Below are positions 25,736 to 34,856 of a stretch of DNA of 64,000 nt, piece by piece. This DNA comes from Sphingobacterium olei (lineage in GTDB: Bacteria; Bacteroidota; Bacteroidia; Sphingobacteriales; Sphingobacteriaceae). The DNA is taken from positions 868,001 through 932,000 of the forward strand of contig NZ_SUME01000001.1 of NCBI RefSeq assembly GCF_005048855.1, read 5' to 3'. Both the position numbers and the translations under genes were made by a program. Below the pieces are notes generated by a model. The model made no database searches and had not been told where the DNA came from. It worked only from the letters and a program-made list of their open reading frames with translations. Position 1 is the stretch's first letter. Each line of letters begins with the position of its first letter.

Positions 25736-27565
25736 TTAATTAATAAGTTTAAAAATATTCCCGATTTTATTTACATCCGTAAGTCTTTCCAGATTTTCTG
25801 TATTGAGGTAACGGGGTATCAGTGCGGGAGGTTGTAGCACACCACGTTGCATCAGGTCTTTTACAATAGGCAGGTAATCTTCCCTTATTTTTCCAACGGT
25901 TAAGAGACGAATATCTTTGCCTTCTTTAAGATATTGAATCAATTCGATCAAACCTTGAAGGTAAAGGGCATCTTTGGTAAGTCCGCCGCCACGGTATACG
26001 CGCATGGTCATCTGAAAAGCCGTTTGTTCTGTAAAATGATACTCCTCCGCGAGCATGGAAAATGTATCGATAAAGGAATGACCCATCAACATATGACGTA
26101 CAGCCAAGACACGTCCCGCGATGATGCGAAGACGATCGTTGCTGAGTCCTCCGACTAGATATTCAGCGAATACGGCTAATCCTTCTTGAAGTTGCTCATA
26201 ACCTGGCACACCAAGACTAAACAGGCTTAATGGCTGTGTTTTCCCGTTAAAATAAGTGACGATATGCGTACCCACTTCATGCTGAATCAATGCCTTTGCC
26301 CGTTCGATTCCTATTTGATATTCTTTACTTATATTGAGCACCCCACGATTTACCATGACGCCAGATATATCATCCCTAACACGTACAGTAGTGTTAAAAT
26401 CTGGACGTTGAGCCTGTAGATATTGTATCTCCTCTCGGGCCATTTTTGCAAACCCATGTGCATCTAGTTTCGTATCTTCTTCGACACTGGTGGGATCGCC
26501 GGAGTCAATAACGGTCAATAGTGCTTTTGCTGTATTCAGGAGTTTATCGCTCACGGCTCCAAATATCTGTAAGCTTCCATGCATAAAATCGTCTTTTCCT
26601 CGGTCACTCAGCATGGACATCATCGCATCCAGTTCGGTTCTTTTGTCTCTAAATAGATAGGCAATAGTAGGATCGTATAGATCTTCAATCCGCAAATTAT
26701 ACAAATTTCGTTTTACCAAATCCGGATCTATAGGCATAGGACGATAAATAAACTTAGGCGTGCGGTAAAATTTGTCTTTTTTAAATTGCAGCCAAGCTTC
26801 ATGGGCATTAATCGGGGTAACGAGGAGAAGAAAATCAAAGCGCTGACTTTCCTGCGCCAACTTCTTATCTATTTCTAATACAAATTTAGAAAGTTCCTCA
26901 TGGGTCTGTAATTTAAATTCAGCAGCCTTGACCGTGGTGTGGATACGTAGAAATTCAAAAAATAACCGGGATAGGCTTTTTCCTAATGTTTCTCGAAAAT
27001 GACGTAGCAGGATAGGAAGAGTATGGCCTTGGCGATCGATATATCTTTGTTTTATAGATATTCCTAACGACATGATCTGCTTTTCTTGTAATTCTTTTAA
27101 GGTGAATAGATCAGAATGTCCATCTGGCTTAGGCACTTTACTCAATTTTTCGAGAGCTACGGTGATGTCGGGAGCCTCAAGTACAATATTTTTAGCGAAG
27201 TACTCGGCAAGTTGCAAAGCATTTTTTTGCGATAATTGAATGGATATATCCTGCACCTGATCTTGGGGTGCGTTCCACACCTCTATCACGAGACACGATC
27301 CGAATTCTTTTGCTAGTGCCTCTGCTATAATACCTATCCATTCTTCCCGTGTAAAATCTGTTTTATAGATAATACTAGCCGTCTCGGATTTGGCTAGTTC
27401 CGTCAGCATTCGATCCTTCCCCATTATCGGTATACGATAAATAAAGAGATAAGGGACGATCTTATTAAAAACCAATTTGCCAACATTTGGTATCTGCTGA
27501 TGGAAAGGCTCTTTTTCTTTTATAGCCTGCATGATCTGCTGAATGGTCTTATCCTGTTGCATCAT
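25736..27565 (-). CDS. DUF1704/QEGLA-motif protein, predicted HExxxH metallopeptidase (MATCAP family)
   Basis: A 609-residue protein of the DUF1704 family, annotated in bacteria by its QEGLA motif. The predicted zinc site is HEVGTH (residues 429-434) with the family glutamate in QEGLA (460-464), preceded by the conserved SKEYQIGIERAKALIQ and followed by FAEYLVGGLSNDRLRIIAGR. The mammalian member MATCAP is a tubulin tyrosine carboxypeptidase with this HExxxH-plus-Glu site. The N-terminal 300 residues lack known motifs. Its start overlaps the preceding amidohydrolase gene by 17 bases and the ATP-grasp gene follows after 105 bases. Bacterial substrates are unknown; an older name links the family to flavohemoglobin expression. 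Confidence 0.87.
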   Translation of the reverse strand: MMQQDKTIQQIMQAIKEKEPFHQQIPNVGKLVFNKIVPYLFIYRIPIMGKDRMLTELAKSETASIIYKTDFTREEWIGIIAEALAKEFGSCLVIEVWNAPQDQVQDISIQLSQKNALQLAEYFAKNIVLEAPDITVALEKLSKVPKPDGHSDLFTLKELQEKQIMSLGISIKQRYIDRQGHTLPILLRHFRETLGKSLSRLFFEFLRIHTTVKAAEFKLQTHEELSKFVLEIDKKLAQESQRFDFLLLVTPINAHEAWLQFKKDKFYRTPKFIYRPMPIDPDLVKRNLYNLRIEDLYDPTIAYLFRDKRTELDAMMSMLSDRGKDDFMHGSLQIFGAVSDKLLNTAKALLTVIDSGDPTSVEEDTKLDAHGFAKMAREEIQYLQAQRPDFNTTVRVRDDISGVMVNRGVLNISKEYQIGIERAKALIQHEVGTHIVTYFNGKTQPLSLFSLGVPGYEQLQEGLAVFAEYLVGGLSNDRLRIIAGRVLAVRHMLMGHSFIDTFSMLAEEYHFTEQTAFQMTMRVYRGGGLTKDALYLQGLIELIQYLKEGKDIRLLTVGKIREDYLPIVKDLMQRGVLQPPALIPRYLNTENLERLTDVNKIGNIFKLIN

Positions 27566-28334
27566 TAAAATTATATTCTTGTAAATCGGTTAAGGCATTC
27601 ATAAGAACTTGTCTATAGGCCATGATATGTTGAATATATGGTTCTCCCGTCCACTCATCCATAAAATCTTTTCTAAATTCAATGGATAGCACGCACCCCT
27701 TTTCTCCGAATTTTTCATTGATAAATTTAGAAAGGTATCCTCCCTTGAATTTTACATTTTCACGAATATCAATCGGTTTAGAGAGATAAGTCTGATTATG
27801 TATAGACGTTTTGAAATATTGAACGAGCGACTGCCATTTCGGATGATTGTATATCGTGCCCAAATTTATCTGAGGATTTGCTTCATGGTCTACTTCCTCA
27901 AGCGGTCCGGATCTCCTACAATTATAACTATGGATATCAAGTACCACAAAATATCCATGGTCATCAATTGTACGCTGGATCAGGGTTTCTATTTCTTTAA
28001 ATACGTTGTAATATTCATTTTGTAAGGTTGTGATATGGTGTTCAGGAAGATCTGCCCAAACGGATAATCCCCAAGCTTGTTCAGGATGCAAGTAAATGGC
28101 ATCCTTTAGTGTTCTATTCATATCCAGCTGAAAACGGGATGTACTAACTATAAATTTATTAATTGGCAATTCGGCTATCGTGCCGGTGTATGGGTCTTCT
28201 TCTCTAAACCGTTCGGCATCATTAAGTTTAAGATAATCTTTTAAAACAGGATTTATCCGACTACCATCGTGAATAGCAAAAGACCAAAACGGACTATTAC
28301 TGGTATTGACATAATATGCAAAAAAATCAGACAT
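27549..28334 (-). CDS. N-formylglutamate amidohydrolase family protein
   Basis: The 261-residue protein belongs to the FGase family (PF05013), zinc hydrolases related in fold to M14 carboxypeptidases. FAIHDGSRI near residue 20 replaces the usual PHSG-type first motif; FVVLDIHSYNCRR (about 148-160) gives the HSY motif and VLSIEFRKDFMDEWTGEP (about 218-235) the C-terminal acid region. Classical members remove formate from formylglutamate in histidine breakdown, but no hut genes are nearby. It is the first gene of the operon with the QEGLA protein and ATP-grasp ligase, and overlaps the former by 17 bases. Confidence 0.85.
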   Translation of the reverse strand: MSDFFAYYVNTSNSPFWSFAIHDGSRINPVLKDYLKLNDAERFREEDPYTGTIAELPINKFIVSTSRFQLDMNRTLKDAIYLHPEQAWGLSVWADLPEHHITTLQNEYYNVFKEIETLIQRTIDDHGYFVVLDIHSYNCRRSGPLEEVDHEANPQINLGTIYNHPKWQSLVQYFKTSIHNQTYLSKPIDIRENVKFKGGYLSKFINEKFGEKGCVLSIEFRKDFMDEWTGEPYIQHIMAYRQVLMNALTDLQEYNFNDATG

Positions 28335-28545
28335 AGGATTTGTTGTTTTTCATTACAAATTATAACGTATAAGAGATCGAAAAGTTTGTTCTGTTTGCTT
28401 TTGGGATGTCAGCTATTGGACAACAGCCGGACAAATCCGCTGGATTTAGAGGCGCCGGAAAAGTTAGGACAATGGGATTTTATTATTTGTAAATAAGCTT
28501 TGGAATTTAAAATAATTGTTCGATATTAGATTGTATCTACTTATT
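28335..28545. other. Gap with possible coding remnant
   Basis: Plus-strand bases 28419-28496 read LDNSRTNPLDLEAPEKLGQW in an open frame with normal codon use, ending at TAA (28494-28496). The frame has no good start: it runs back into the antisense of the amidohydrolase gene. It may be the tail of a decayed gene; I do not recognise it. The remainder is AT-rich DNA before the receiver gene. Confidence 0.25.
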
Positions 28546-28944
28546 ATGTCTACCTTATTGATGATCGAATGTAAACGTATAAACGTATTATTCGCAGATG
28601 ATTCGGAAATACATCACCTGCTATTTAAAGCGCTTCTTGAAAGCAAGCACCGCTTTAATTTGATGCATTGTGTAATAAATGGAAAGCATTTAGTTGATTA
28701 TATTTTTCATAGCGCCGTTATTCCGGACGTCTGCGTATTGGATTTACATATGCCTGTTCTGAATGGGATAGCCGCCTGTCGACAAATAAAAAGATTCTTT
28801 CCAAATATTGTTTTACTGGGCTTTACATCCTCAAGTGACGACCGTGAAAAGCAGGAGATGGTTGATGCCGGTGCGCAACGGATATTCCCAAAAGAATGTT
28901 TGAAGGAATTAATTGATTATTTAGACAAGGGAAGCTTTAATTAA
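28546..28944 (+). CDS. Stand-alone response regulator receiver protein
   Basis: A 132-residue CheY-like receiver without output domain. The acidic pocket is FADDSEIH (about residues 14-21), the phosphorylated aspartate lies in VCVLDLHMPVLNG (about residue 65), the switch threonine in LGFTSSSDD and the lysine in IFPKECL. The ATG at 28546 is chosen over a TTG ten codons upstream. The spacing fits NarL-type receivers that have lost the DNA-binding half. No histidine kinase is nearby, so it probably takes part in a phosphorelay or protein-protein control encoded elsewhere. Confidence 0.85.
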   Translation: MSTLLMIECKRINVLFADDSEIHHLLFKALLESKHRFNLMHCVINGKHLVDYIFHSAVIPDVCVLDLHMPVLNGIAACRQIKRFFPNIVLLGFTSSSDDREKQEMVDAGAQRIFPKECLKELIDYLDKGSFN

Positions 28945-29091
28945 CAATCTCATTCTAGATTTAAAAATTTTATTTGTCGTTTTACCCCAGTGTTAGACGG
29001 TTTGTAATGTTTTCAGCATTATTGATTATGTTATTTAGAAAAAAAAGCTTACATTATGCTGTTTTTATAATATTAATGAAATAATCGAAAA

Positions 29092-30303
29092 TTGAAATTT
29101 ACTGAATTTGGTCTAGTCCCTCTGTTGGAGGAAGGACTTGACAGCATGGGATATCTTGACGCTACCCCTATACAAGAACAGGCTATACCTGTGATTCTCC
29201 AAGAAAAAGATTTAATAGCTTGTGCCCAAACCGGTACTGGTAAAACAGCATCGTATCTTTTACCTATCCTAAATAAAATAGCACTTCGTGAGACTAATCA
29301 CGTAGACACCTTGATTCTTGTCCCAACACGAGAACTAGCCTTGCAGATCGATCAGCAAATAATGGGATTATCGTATTTTACGGGAACGACCTCCATCACG
29401 GTTTATGGAGGGGGCGGTGGTATGGATTACGAACAACAAAAGCGGGCGATACAAGAGGGCGTAAATGTTATTGTGGCCACACCAGGACGTTTAATCGCAC
29501 ATATGGCTTCGGGTAAACTTGATTTTTCTAAACTTAGACATCTTATTTTAGACGAGGCGGATCGAATGCTAGACATGGGATTCTATGATGACCTCATAAA
29601 AATTATCAGCTATCTACCGGCTAAGAGACAGAATTTATTGTTTTCAGCGACGATGCCGTTTAAAATACGGTCTTTGGCAAAAAAAATTCTTCAGGATCCC
29701 GTTGAGATTAATATTGCCCTGTCAAAACCTTCTGAGGGTATTAAGCAGCAAGCGTATCTTGTCTATGACGAACAAAAAATGGAACTGATAAAAGCCTTGA
29801 TTTCGGATCCGTCTTTTACCAGCATTATCGTTTTTGCTTCAAAGAAAGAAATTGTGAAACGACTGACCACCGAACTCCGTAAAGGTGGGATAGCTGCTGA
29901 AGCTTTTCACTCCGATCTGGAACAAGCGCAACGAGAAGATGTGATGAACAGGTTTAAAGCAAAAAGGCTGCATGTATTAGTGGGTACGGATGTAATATCT
30001 CGAGGCATCGATGTTGTGGGAATTAGTTTGGTAATAAATTACGATGTACCTCCTGATCCGGAAGACTACGTCCATCGTGTTGGACGAACTGCTAGGGCAG
30101 CGACAACAGGTACAGCAATTACCTTTATAAATGTGAAGGATCAAATTCGCTTTTCCAAAATAGAAGAGTTGATAGGTGCTGATATTGAAAAAGTATCACT
30201 ACCGGAAGGATTTACCGAGGCTCCGATTTATGATCCTAAAAAGAGACCTCCCAGAAATAAATCAAATAATAAGAAAAACTTTAGAAAATTTTCTAAGAAA
30301 TAA
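29092..30303 (+). CDS. DEAD-box RNA helicase (RhlE-like)
   Basis: A 403-residue ATP-dependent RNA helicase. Q-motif region FTEFGLVPLLEEGLDSMGYLD followed by ATPIQEQAIP; motif I AQTGTGKTASY, motif Ia PTRELALQI, motif II LDEADRMLDMGF, motif III FSATMP, motif V TDVISRGIDV and motif VI YVHRVGRTAR. The C-terminal tail is basic (KKRPPRNKSNNKKNFRKF), as in RhlE-type enzymes. The start is a TTG at 29092, since the nearest upstream ATG is out of frame and MKFTEFGL is the family start. Likely roles are rRNA maturation and cold-adapted mRNA turnover. Confidence 0.93.
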   Translation: MKFTEFGLVPLLEEGLDSMGYLDATPIQEQAIPVILQEKDLIACAQTGTGKTASYLLPILNKIALRETNHVDTLILVPTRELALQIDQQIMGLSYFTGTTSITVYGGGGGMDYEQQKRAIQEGVNVIVATPGRLIAHMASGKLDFSKLRHLILDEADRMLDMGFYDDLIKIISYLPAKRQNLLFSATMPFKIRSLAKKILQDPVEINIALSKPSEGIKQQAYLVYDEQKMELIKALISDPSFTSIIVFASKKEIVKRLTTELRKGGIAAEAFHSDLEQAQREDVMNRFKAKRLHVLVGTDVISRGIDVVGISLVINYDVPPDPEDYVHRVGRTARAATTGTAITFINVKDQIRFSKIEELIGADIEKVSLPEGFTEAPIYDPKKRPPRNKSNNKKNFRKFSKK

Positions 30304-30332
30304 AGAAGTGCTACAATGTGCTTCTTTATTTC
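30297..30332. terminator. Bidirectional terminator between helicase and TonB receptor
   Basis: GAAATAAAGAAG (30297-30308) and CTTCTTTATTTC (30321-30332) are exact reverse complements around a 12-base loop, between convergent genes. The left arm includes the helicase stop codon. Confidence 0.7.
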
Positions 30333-30346
30333 CCACCTTAATCTTT

Positions 30347-32416
30347 CTATATATTCAACTTTAAACCACCATAGTAATTACGCATAGGGGCGGGATTGAA
30401 AAACCGTCCACCAAACGCATTTATGTCATTTCCTAGGCTATACTGTTCATTGAGAAGATTATCAACTCCTAAAAAAAACTGTACGCTAGTTGATTTGACA
30501 AATTTTATAGTCCAGCTTACCTTAGCTTGTAAAAGATGAAATTTCTTTGCAAAAATAATATTTCCATCATCTAGTGGAATACTTGAGGTATATTGATGCT
30601 GCACGTTAAGACCGAAGTTTTTTAACAACCCTAAATTAATTGTATTTACCCACACCCAATCCGGTACAGCAGTAATTTTGTTATCGCTATAACTGTTTTC
30701 ATCAATTTGATAATCCCCGAAGCGGTAATGATTATAAGCCAAGCTACTGTTGATATCTAAGGCGTTGACGAATTGATCTGCTTTAGGCATCAATAGAGAG
30801 GTCCATACCGCGGCTTCAATTCCTTGCTGATTCATTTCACCCGCATTGATATAATAATCTGCACCATTGTCGCGTACTTGTCTCACAATACCATTATTCA
30901 TACGATAATCGTATAATGCAATATCGGCAATGAAACGCCTATTCTGTGTATTCCATCGCATGCCCATTTCATAATTTGTGCCAGTTTCGGCATCTAGCAC
31001 CGTATTTATGGTAATATCTGACGGGCGTACCTCAGCAATGGTGGGAGCAGAGTAGCCCCTGGAAATTGAAGCACGAAGCGCAACCTGATTGCTGATCAAA
31101 AAAGATGTCGCAATACGGGGCATCCAGATATTTCCAAAACCAATACTTCCATCTGAATCGGCGGTTTCAGGGAATCGCTGACGATAATCTATGCTGTTTT
31201 TGTTTAAGCCGACAGAACCTTCTATTGTCCATTTTTCAAAAAGCTGGGCCATTGCACGGTAGAAGAAACTATATTGTCCGTTATTCAGTTCGTCTTTAGC
31301 TTGGATATCTGTTGCTAAGCCGCCGGCATTGTCGTAGTTATCAATTTTATAATAGCCCTTTTGAGCTTCTAATCCAAAATGCATTTGCCATTTAACGTTG
31401 GTTTCGTCCTCATCTGTATACGAGAAATAGGTACGAATACCCGCATTTTTCTCGTTACGGAATTCGTAGTTGGTAATAAAAGGATTTTCTAAATCGGTAA
31501 AAGATCCAAATAGACTTACTGAATGTGATAATTTATCGGTGATGAGTGCCTTATGTGCAAGTCCTGTATATAGCGTTTTGTTATAAATTCCAGCCTGTTG
31601 TTCAGCTGCACCCGGATTCGGTCCGGCAGCTGGCCGCGATTGCCTAGGATCGTCTTCGTATTGCGCCAATGTCAATCCTCCAGGTGTACGATACCCCAGA
31701 TCACTGTACAATAAAAATAGTTTTATCTCGTTGCGGATGCTGTATTTCCACTGATGTGCGGTTTGAAATGTCTTTTTATTTAACGCAGTATTGTTCCGAT
31801 AACCATCAGATCGGGTAAATGATTGGTCAAAAGAAAAGTTATAATTTTCATTAACTTTTCGCTGTAAGCTCAACTGCTCTTGGAATAAACCATATGACCC
31901 TGTACCCAACAATAGTTCCACTCGGTGTCCCTGAACATCAAACCCTTTGGGTTGAATACGAACTATACCTCCCGAATTTGCACCGTATAATGAACCATCT
32001 GGTCCTTTGATAACATGAATATCTGCTATGGCAGCAGGATCGATAAGATTAAGGTATGTGTTTCCACCTGCGTCTGTTAGCGGAAAATCGTCAATATATA
32101 TTTTTACGTTCCGTATCCCAAATGGTGATCTGATCAGGCTTCCCCGCATGGCGAGACGATAACTGCCGGGCGAACGCTCCTCCATACGGATACCCGGAAC
32201 AGTGCTGAGTGCGGGTATAAGTGTAGCGGTACTCTGATTTTGTATCTGTTTAGCAGAAATTACCTGACCCGACGCCGTCAACGAAAGAAGAGGTTGATTG
32301 ACGAAATAGGCTTTAATTTTAACGGGTACAATGGATATCGTCGTTGAATCGGATACATCTTGTGCCCATGCGGGCAGTATACCGATAATACATATTGCCA
32401 ATAAGATATTTTTCAT
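30347..32416 (-). CDS. TonB-dependent outer-membrane receptor
   Basis: The 689-residue protein has a signal peptide (MKNILLAICIIGILPAWAQ) and a plug domain with the usual motifs (LSTVPGIRMEERSPGSYRLA, about residues 87-106; VKIYIDDFPLTDAGG; IHVIKGPDGSLYGANSGG), then a 22-strand-type barrel ending in YGGLKLNI. It lacks the N-terminal carboxypeptidase-like domain of SusC proteins, so it resembles metal or siderophore/vitamin receptors. The ligand is unknown. It starts 22 bases after a surface-antigen-type barrel gene, and the pair is probably one operon. A TonB box was not identified with certainty. Confidence 0.9.
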   Translation of the reverse strand: MKNILLAICIIGILPAWAQDVSDSTTISIVPVKIKAYFVNQPLLSLTASGQVISAKQIQNQSTATLIPALSTVPGIRMEERSPGSYRLAMRGSLIRSPFGIRNVKIYIDDFPLTDAGGNTYLNLIDPAAIADIHVIKGPDGSLYGANSGGIVRIQPKGFDVQGHRVELLLGTGSYGLFQEQLSLQRKVNENYNFSFDQSFTRSDGYRNNTALNKKTFQTAHQWKYSIRNEIKLFLLYSDLGYRTPGGLTLAQYEDDPRQSRPAAGPNPGAAEQQAGIYNKTLYTGLAHKALITDKLSHSVSLFGSFTDLENPFITNYEFRNEKNAGIRTYFSYTDEDETNVKWQMHFGLEAQKGYYKIDNYDNAGGLATDIQAKDELNNGQYSFFYRAMAQLFEKWTIEGSVGLNKNSIDYRQRFPETADSDGSIGFGNIWMPRIATSFLISNQVALRASISRGYSAPTIAEVRPSDITINTVLDAETGTNYEMGMRWNTQNRRFIADIALYDYRMNNGIVRQVRDNGADYYINAGEMNQQGIEAAVWTSLLMPKADQFVNALDINSSLAYNHYRFGDYQIDENSYSDNKITAVPDWVWVNTINLGLLKNFGLNVQHQYTSSIPLDDGNIIFAKKFHLLQAKVSWTIKFVKSTSVQFFLGVDNLLNEQYSLGNDINAFGGRFFNPAPMRNYYGGLKLNI

Positions 32417-32438
32417 TTTATAGAACTTAATAATGGCG

Positions 32439-33725
32439 TTAGAATGCCTCGTTTAATCCTAAGAACAGTCCGCGTTGTCCGAACTTTCCGAAAGCATAAT
32501 CAATACATAAATTGGTCCGTGTCATTTTATTAAATAGAACGCGGAGTCCGGCACCTCCGGCAGGTTGCCATTGCTGAAAGAGTTCGGTACCCATTTGATC
32601 GTTAGCAGTCTGCACGTTAGCAAACACGACACCGCTCAAAAACTGATTTTTGAGAATTGGGAATCGGTATTCCATTTCGGAATAGAAAAACGATATGCCT
32701 TTAAAGTATCCATTGGTATATCCACGACCGCTCCGTGCATAGGGATCTTTACCTGTCCCTGGCAAATCCAGATAAAAGAGTGTACCGCCTAGATTATAGG
32801 AACCATAGTTCCAAAAAGCCAGGACGTGATTGGGCCGTTGTTCGGATAATTGCCAGTATTTTCTAAAATCGGTCTGCAGCTGATATGCACTTTTTTGACT
32901 GCCAAGCCAAGTTTGGTTCATACGCAACACCACATCTGTATAAATGCCTTTGTACGCGCTATTCGGATTATCGCGGGTGAGATACTGGAGGTTAAACATA
33001 AGTCCATTGTTATTATTTTGTGTGGAGTTAAAATTATTCCATTCCCCGTAAATCTCATTTGGTGAGGTTTCAAACTCACTGGAAGTCCGGATATCTCGTT
33101 TTAATTCAAAAAATATGCCCCCGCCTACAAACATACCGGGTAATAACTGTTTATATAATCGTTCACTAAATCCATATATGTTATAATGATTGACATATCG
33201 GTTACGTTCTGGATTATTCATAATAACTTCGTCTGCTTCTGGGTGATCAAGCGGGGCTCCTATGCCGAGTCCGTAATCGAGTCCGACCATTTTTGCACCT
33301 ACTAAATTTCCTTTCAGATTCCACTTGTTATCTTTAGTGTAGGTATCGTGTGCTAAATAAGCATAAAATATTCCCCGGGTCGTATAATTGACAGAGGTGG
33401 CGAAAATAGACATGCTCGTGTTTTTTTTATCACCTAGATACACGCCTCCGACAGCTTTCAAACCGATCTGAAAGCCAATGCTCGGATTATAGTTGATGTT
33501 GGGTAAATAGGAAATCCCGGATCTTGTTTTCTGTATCGAAGTGGTATCTGCCTTTCTAAAGGGATTAATATCCTGAAATAGATCCACTACGTCATATAAT
33601 TTACTATTTACGAATTGGGAAGTATCCCGTATAATGAGGCTAGAATCTTGTATAGTAACGAATTGTGCAGTACTATTTTGCAGATAAGCGAAATATAATA
33701 ATAGGACGGTAGATAAATATCTCAT
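32439..33725 (-). CDS. Outer-membrane surface-antigen (BamA/TamA-like) barrel protein
   Basis: The 428-residue protein has a signal peptide (MRYLSTVLLLYFAYLQNSTAQ) and a C-terminal barrel of the D15/Omp85 surface-antigen type: LVGLDYGLGIGAP-like strand repeats, VLAFWNYGSYNLGGTLFYLD, FYSEMEYRFPILKNQFLSGV and the final NLCIDYAFGKFGQRG, ending in phenylalanine as outer-membrane barrels do. There are no POTRA domains, so it is not BamA itself. The ATG at 33725 begins the signal peptide; a longer frame adds six residues. It precedes the TonB receptor by 22 bases. Confidence 0.8.
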   Translation of the reverse strand: MRYLSTVLLLYFAYLQNSTAQFVTIQDSSLIIRDTSQFVNSKLYDVVDLFQDINPFRKADTTSIQKTRSGISYLPNINYNPSIGFQIGLKAVGGVYLGDKKNTSMSIFATSVNYTTRGIFYAYLAHDTYTKDNKWNLKGNLVGAKMVGLDYGLGIGAPLDHPEADEVIMNNPERNRYVNHYNIYGFSERLYKQLLPGMFVGGGIFFELKRDIRTSSEFETSPNEIYGEWNNFNSTQNNNNGLMFNLQYLTRDNPNSAYKGIYTDVVLRMNQTWLGSQKSAYQLQTDFRKYWQLSEQRPNHVLAFWNYGSYNLGGTLFYLDLPGTGKDPYARSGRGYTNGYFKGISFFYSEMEYRFPILKNQFLSGVVFANVQTANDQMGTELFQQWQPAGGAGLRVLFNKMTRTNLCIDYAFGKFGQRGLFLGLNEAF

Positions 33726-33856
33726 GCTGTGATTTAAACGCACGAAAATAAAGAATAGTTTTTTAAACTCAGCCCCAATTGTGGATAATATAGTTGCAAT
33801 ATATGCAGATCTGTTAAAAATAATGTAAATTGGATTCCGAATTAAAATTCAAAACC

Positions 33857-34357
33857 ATGAAAAAACACACAGTGATCTTCCTTTCTTTCTTGTCAGTTCA
33901 GTTATGTTTTTCACAGGTAAGGGATACGACTGCCATTACCAACACACTTGATAAATGGCATTTTTCGGCATCAAGGGCTGATTTTAAGGCCTATTTTGAT
34001 TTATTGCACACGGAGTCGATATTTATCGGGACCGATGCGACAGAACGTTGGAATAAATCCGAATTCATGGTATACGCTAAGCCACATTTTGATAAAGGCC
34101 GTGCCTGGGATTTTAAGTCGTTAGCCCGTTTTGTAAATTTTTCGACAGATGGTCAAACAGCTTGGGTAGATGAATTGTTAGATACCCAGATGAAAATCTG
34201 TCGGGGCTCGGGTGTTTTAGTTATGGAAGAGGACAAATGGCTTATTAAACATTACGTACTTTCCATGACGATACCTAATGATATGGTGGATAAAATAGTA
34301 CCACTTAAAGCGCTTCAAGAGGATAAAATCATTGAACAAATACGTTTAGGTAAATAA
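33857..34357 (+). CDS. Exported NTF2-like (SnoaL/DUF4440-type) protein
   Basis: The 166-residue protein has a signal peptide (MKKHTVIFLSFLSVQLCFSQ) followed by a single NTF2-like domain: ITNTLDKWHFSASRADFKAY, then HTESIFIGTDATERWNKSEF and SLARFVNFSTDGQTAWVDEL. Proteins of this fold bind small ligands or act as hydrolases or isomerases; no catalytic set can be assigned. The ATG at 33857 is used because it begins the signal peptide. It is followed after 21 bases by a GNAT-type protein and is probably co-transcribed with it. Confidence 0.82.
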   Translation: MKKHTVIFLSFLSVQLCFSQVRDTTAITNTLDKWHFSASRADFKAYFDLLHTESIFIGTDATERWNKSEFMVYAKPHFDKGRAWDFKSLARFVNFSTDGQTAWVDELLDTQMKICRGSGVLVMEEDKWLIKHYVLSMTIPNDMVDKIVPLKALQEDKIIEQIRLGK

Positions 34358-34378
34358 AAAAGTAAAGGAGAAAAACAC

Positions 34379-34663
34379 ATGATAATCCAACACCAACAAG
34401 AAGGAAGCAAAGGTCGCTTCGTAGCCTTAGAAGACGGAAAACAGATCGGAGAGATGTCCTATTCCGTTGCCGGACCTGACAAAATCATCATCGATCATAC
34501 AGAAGTTGACCCTCAAGAGAAGGGAAAGGGTATAGGGCATGTTATGCTGTATAAGGCAGTAGAGTATGCTCGGGATAATGCCATTAAAGTGCTTCCCCTG
34601 TGTCCTTTTGCCAAAGCTTCATTCGATCGGGATGTCCATATCCGGGATGTATTGTTTACGTAA
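34379..34663 (+). CDS. Small GNAT-type N-acetyltransferase (YidJ/YjdJ-like)
   Basis: A 94-residue one-domain protein of the PF14542 group of short GNAT proteins. The acetyl-CoA loop is GKGIGHVMLYKAVEYARD (about residues 50-67), followed by the conserved LPLCPFAKASFDR ending. It is preceded by a Shine-Dalgarno-like AAAGGAG. The acceptor is unknown. A hairpin at 34691-34728 follows. Confidence 0.9.
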   Translation: MIIQHQQEGSKGRFVALEDGKQIGEMSYSVAGPDKIIIDHTEVDPQEKGKGIGHVMLYKAVEYARDNAIKVLPLCPFAKASFDRDVHIRDVLFT

Positions 34664-34690
34664 TTCCCGATGATTGAAAATTGATTTCCC

Positions 34691-34728
34691 AAAATAGCAG
34701 ATCTTCTAAAAATTAGATCTGTTATTTT
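34691..34728 (+). terminator. Terminator after the GNAT gene
   Basis: AAAATAGCAGATCT (34691-34704) pairs with AGATCTGTTATTTT (34715-34728) with one G-T pair; the right arm ends in four T. Confidence 0.65.
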
Positions 34729-34811
34729 AGGAGAATCTATACTTTTTCTTCTCTTTTTTATCTACCCAGGTCATAATTAACCCTTTTATGGCGATTTAAA
34801 TTTGATTTTCT

Positions 34812-34819
34812 TATCTTTA
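34812..34819 (+). promoter_or_regulatory. Putative icd promoter -7 element TATCTTTA
   Basis: TATCTTTA differs from TAnnTTTG at the last base; the same variant precedes fba (54357-54364). It implies an icd leader of about 155 bases that contains the dispersed repeat. Confidence 0.35.
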
Positions 34820-34856
34820 GGCGAATTTTAAAAATAGCACACTTCTATGGGTGAAA

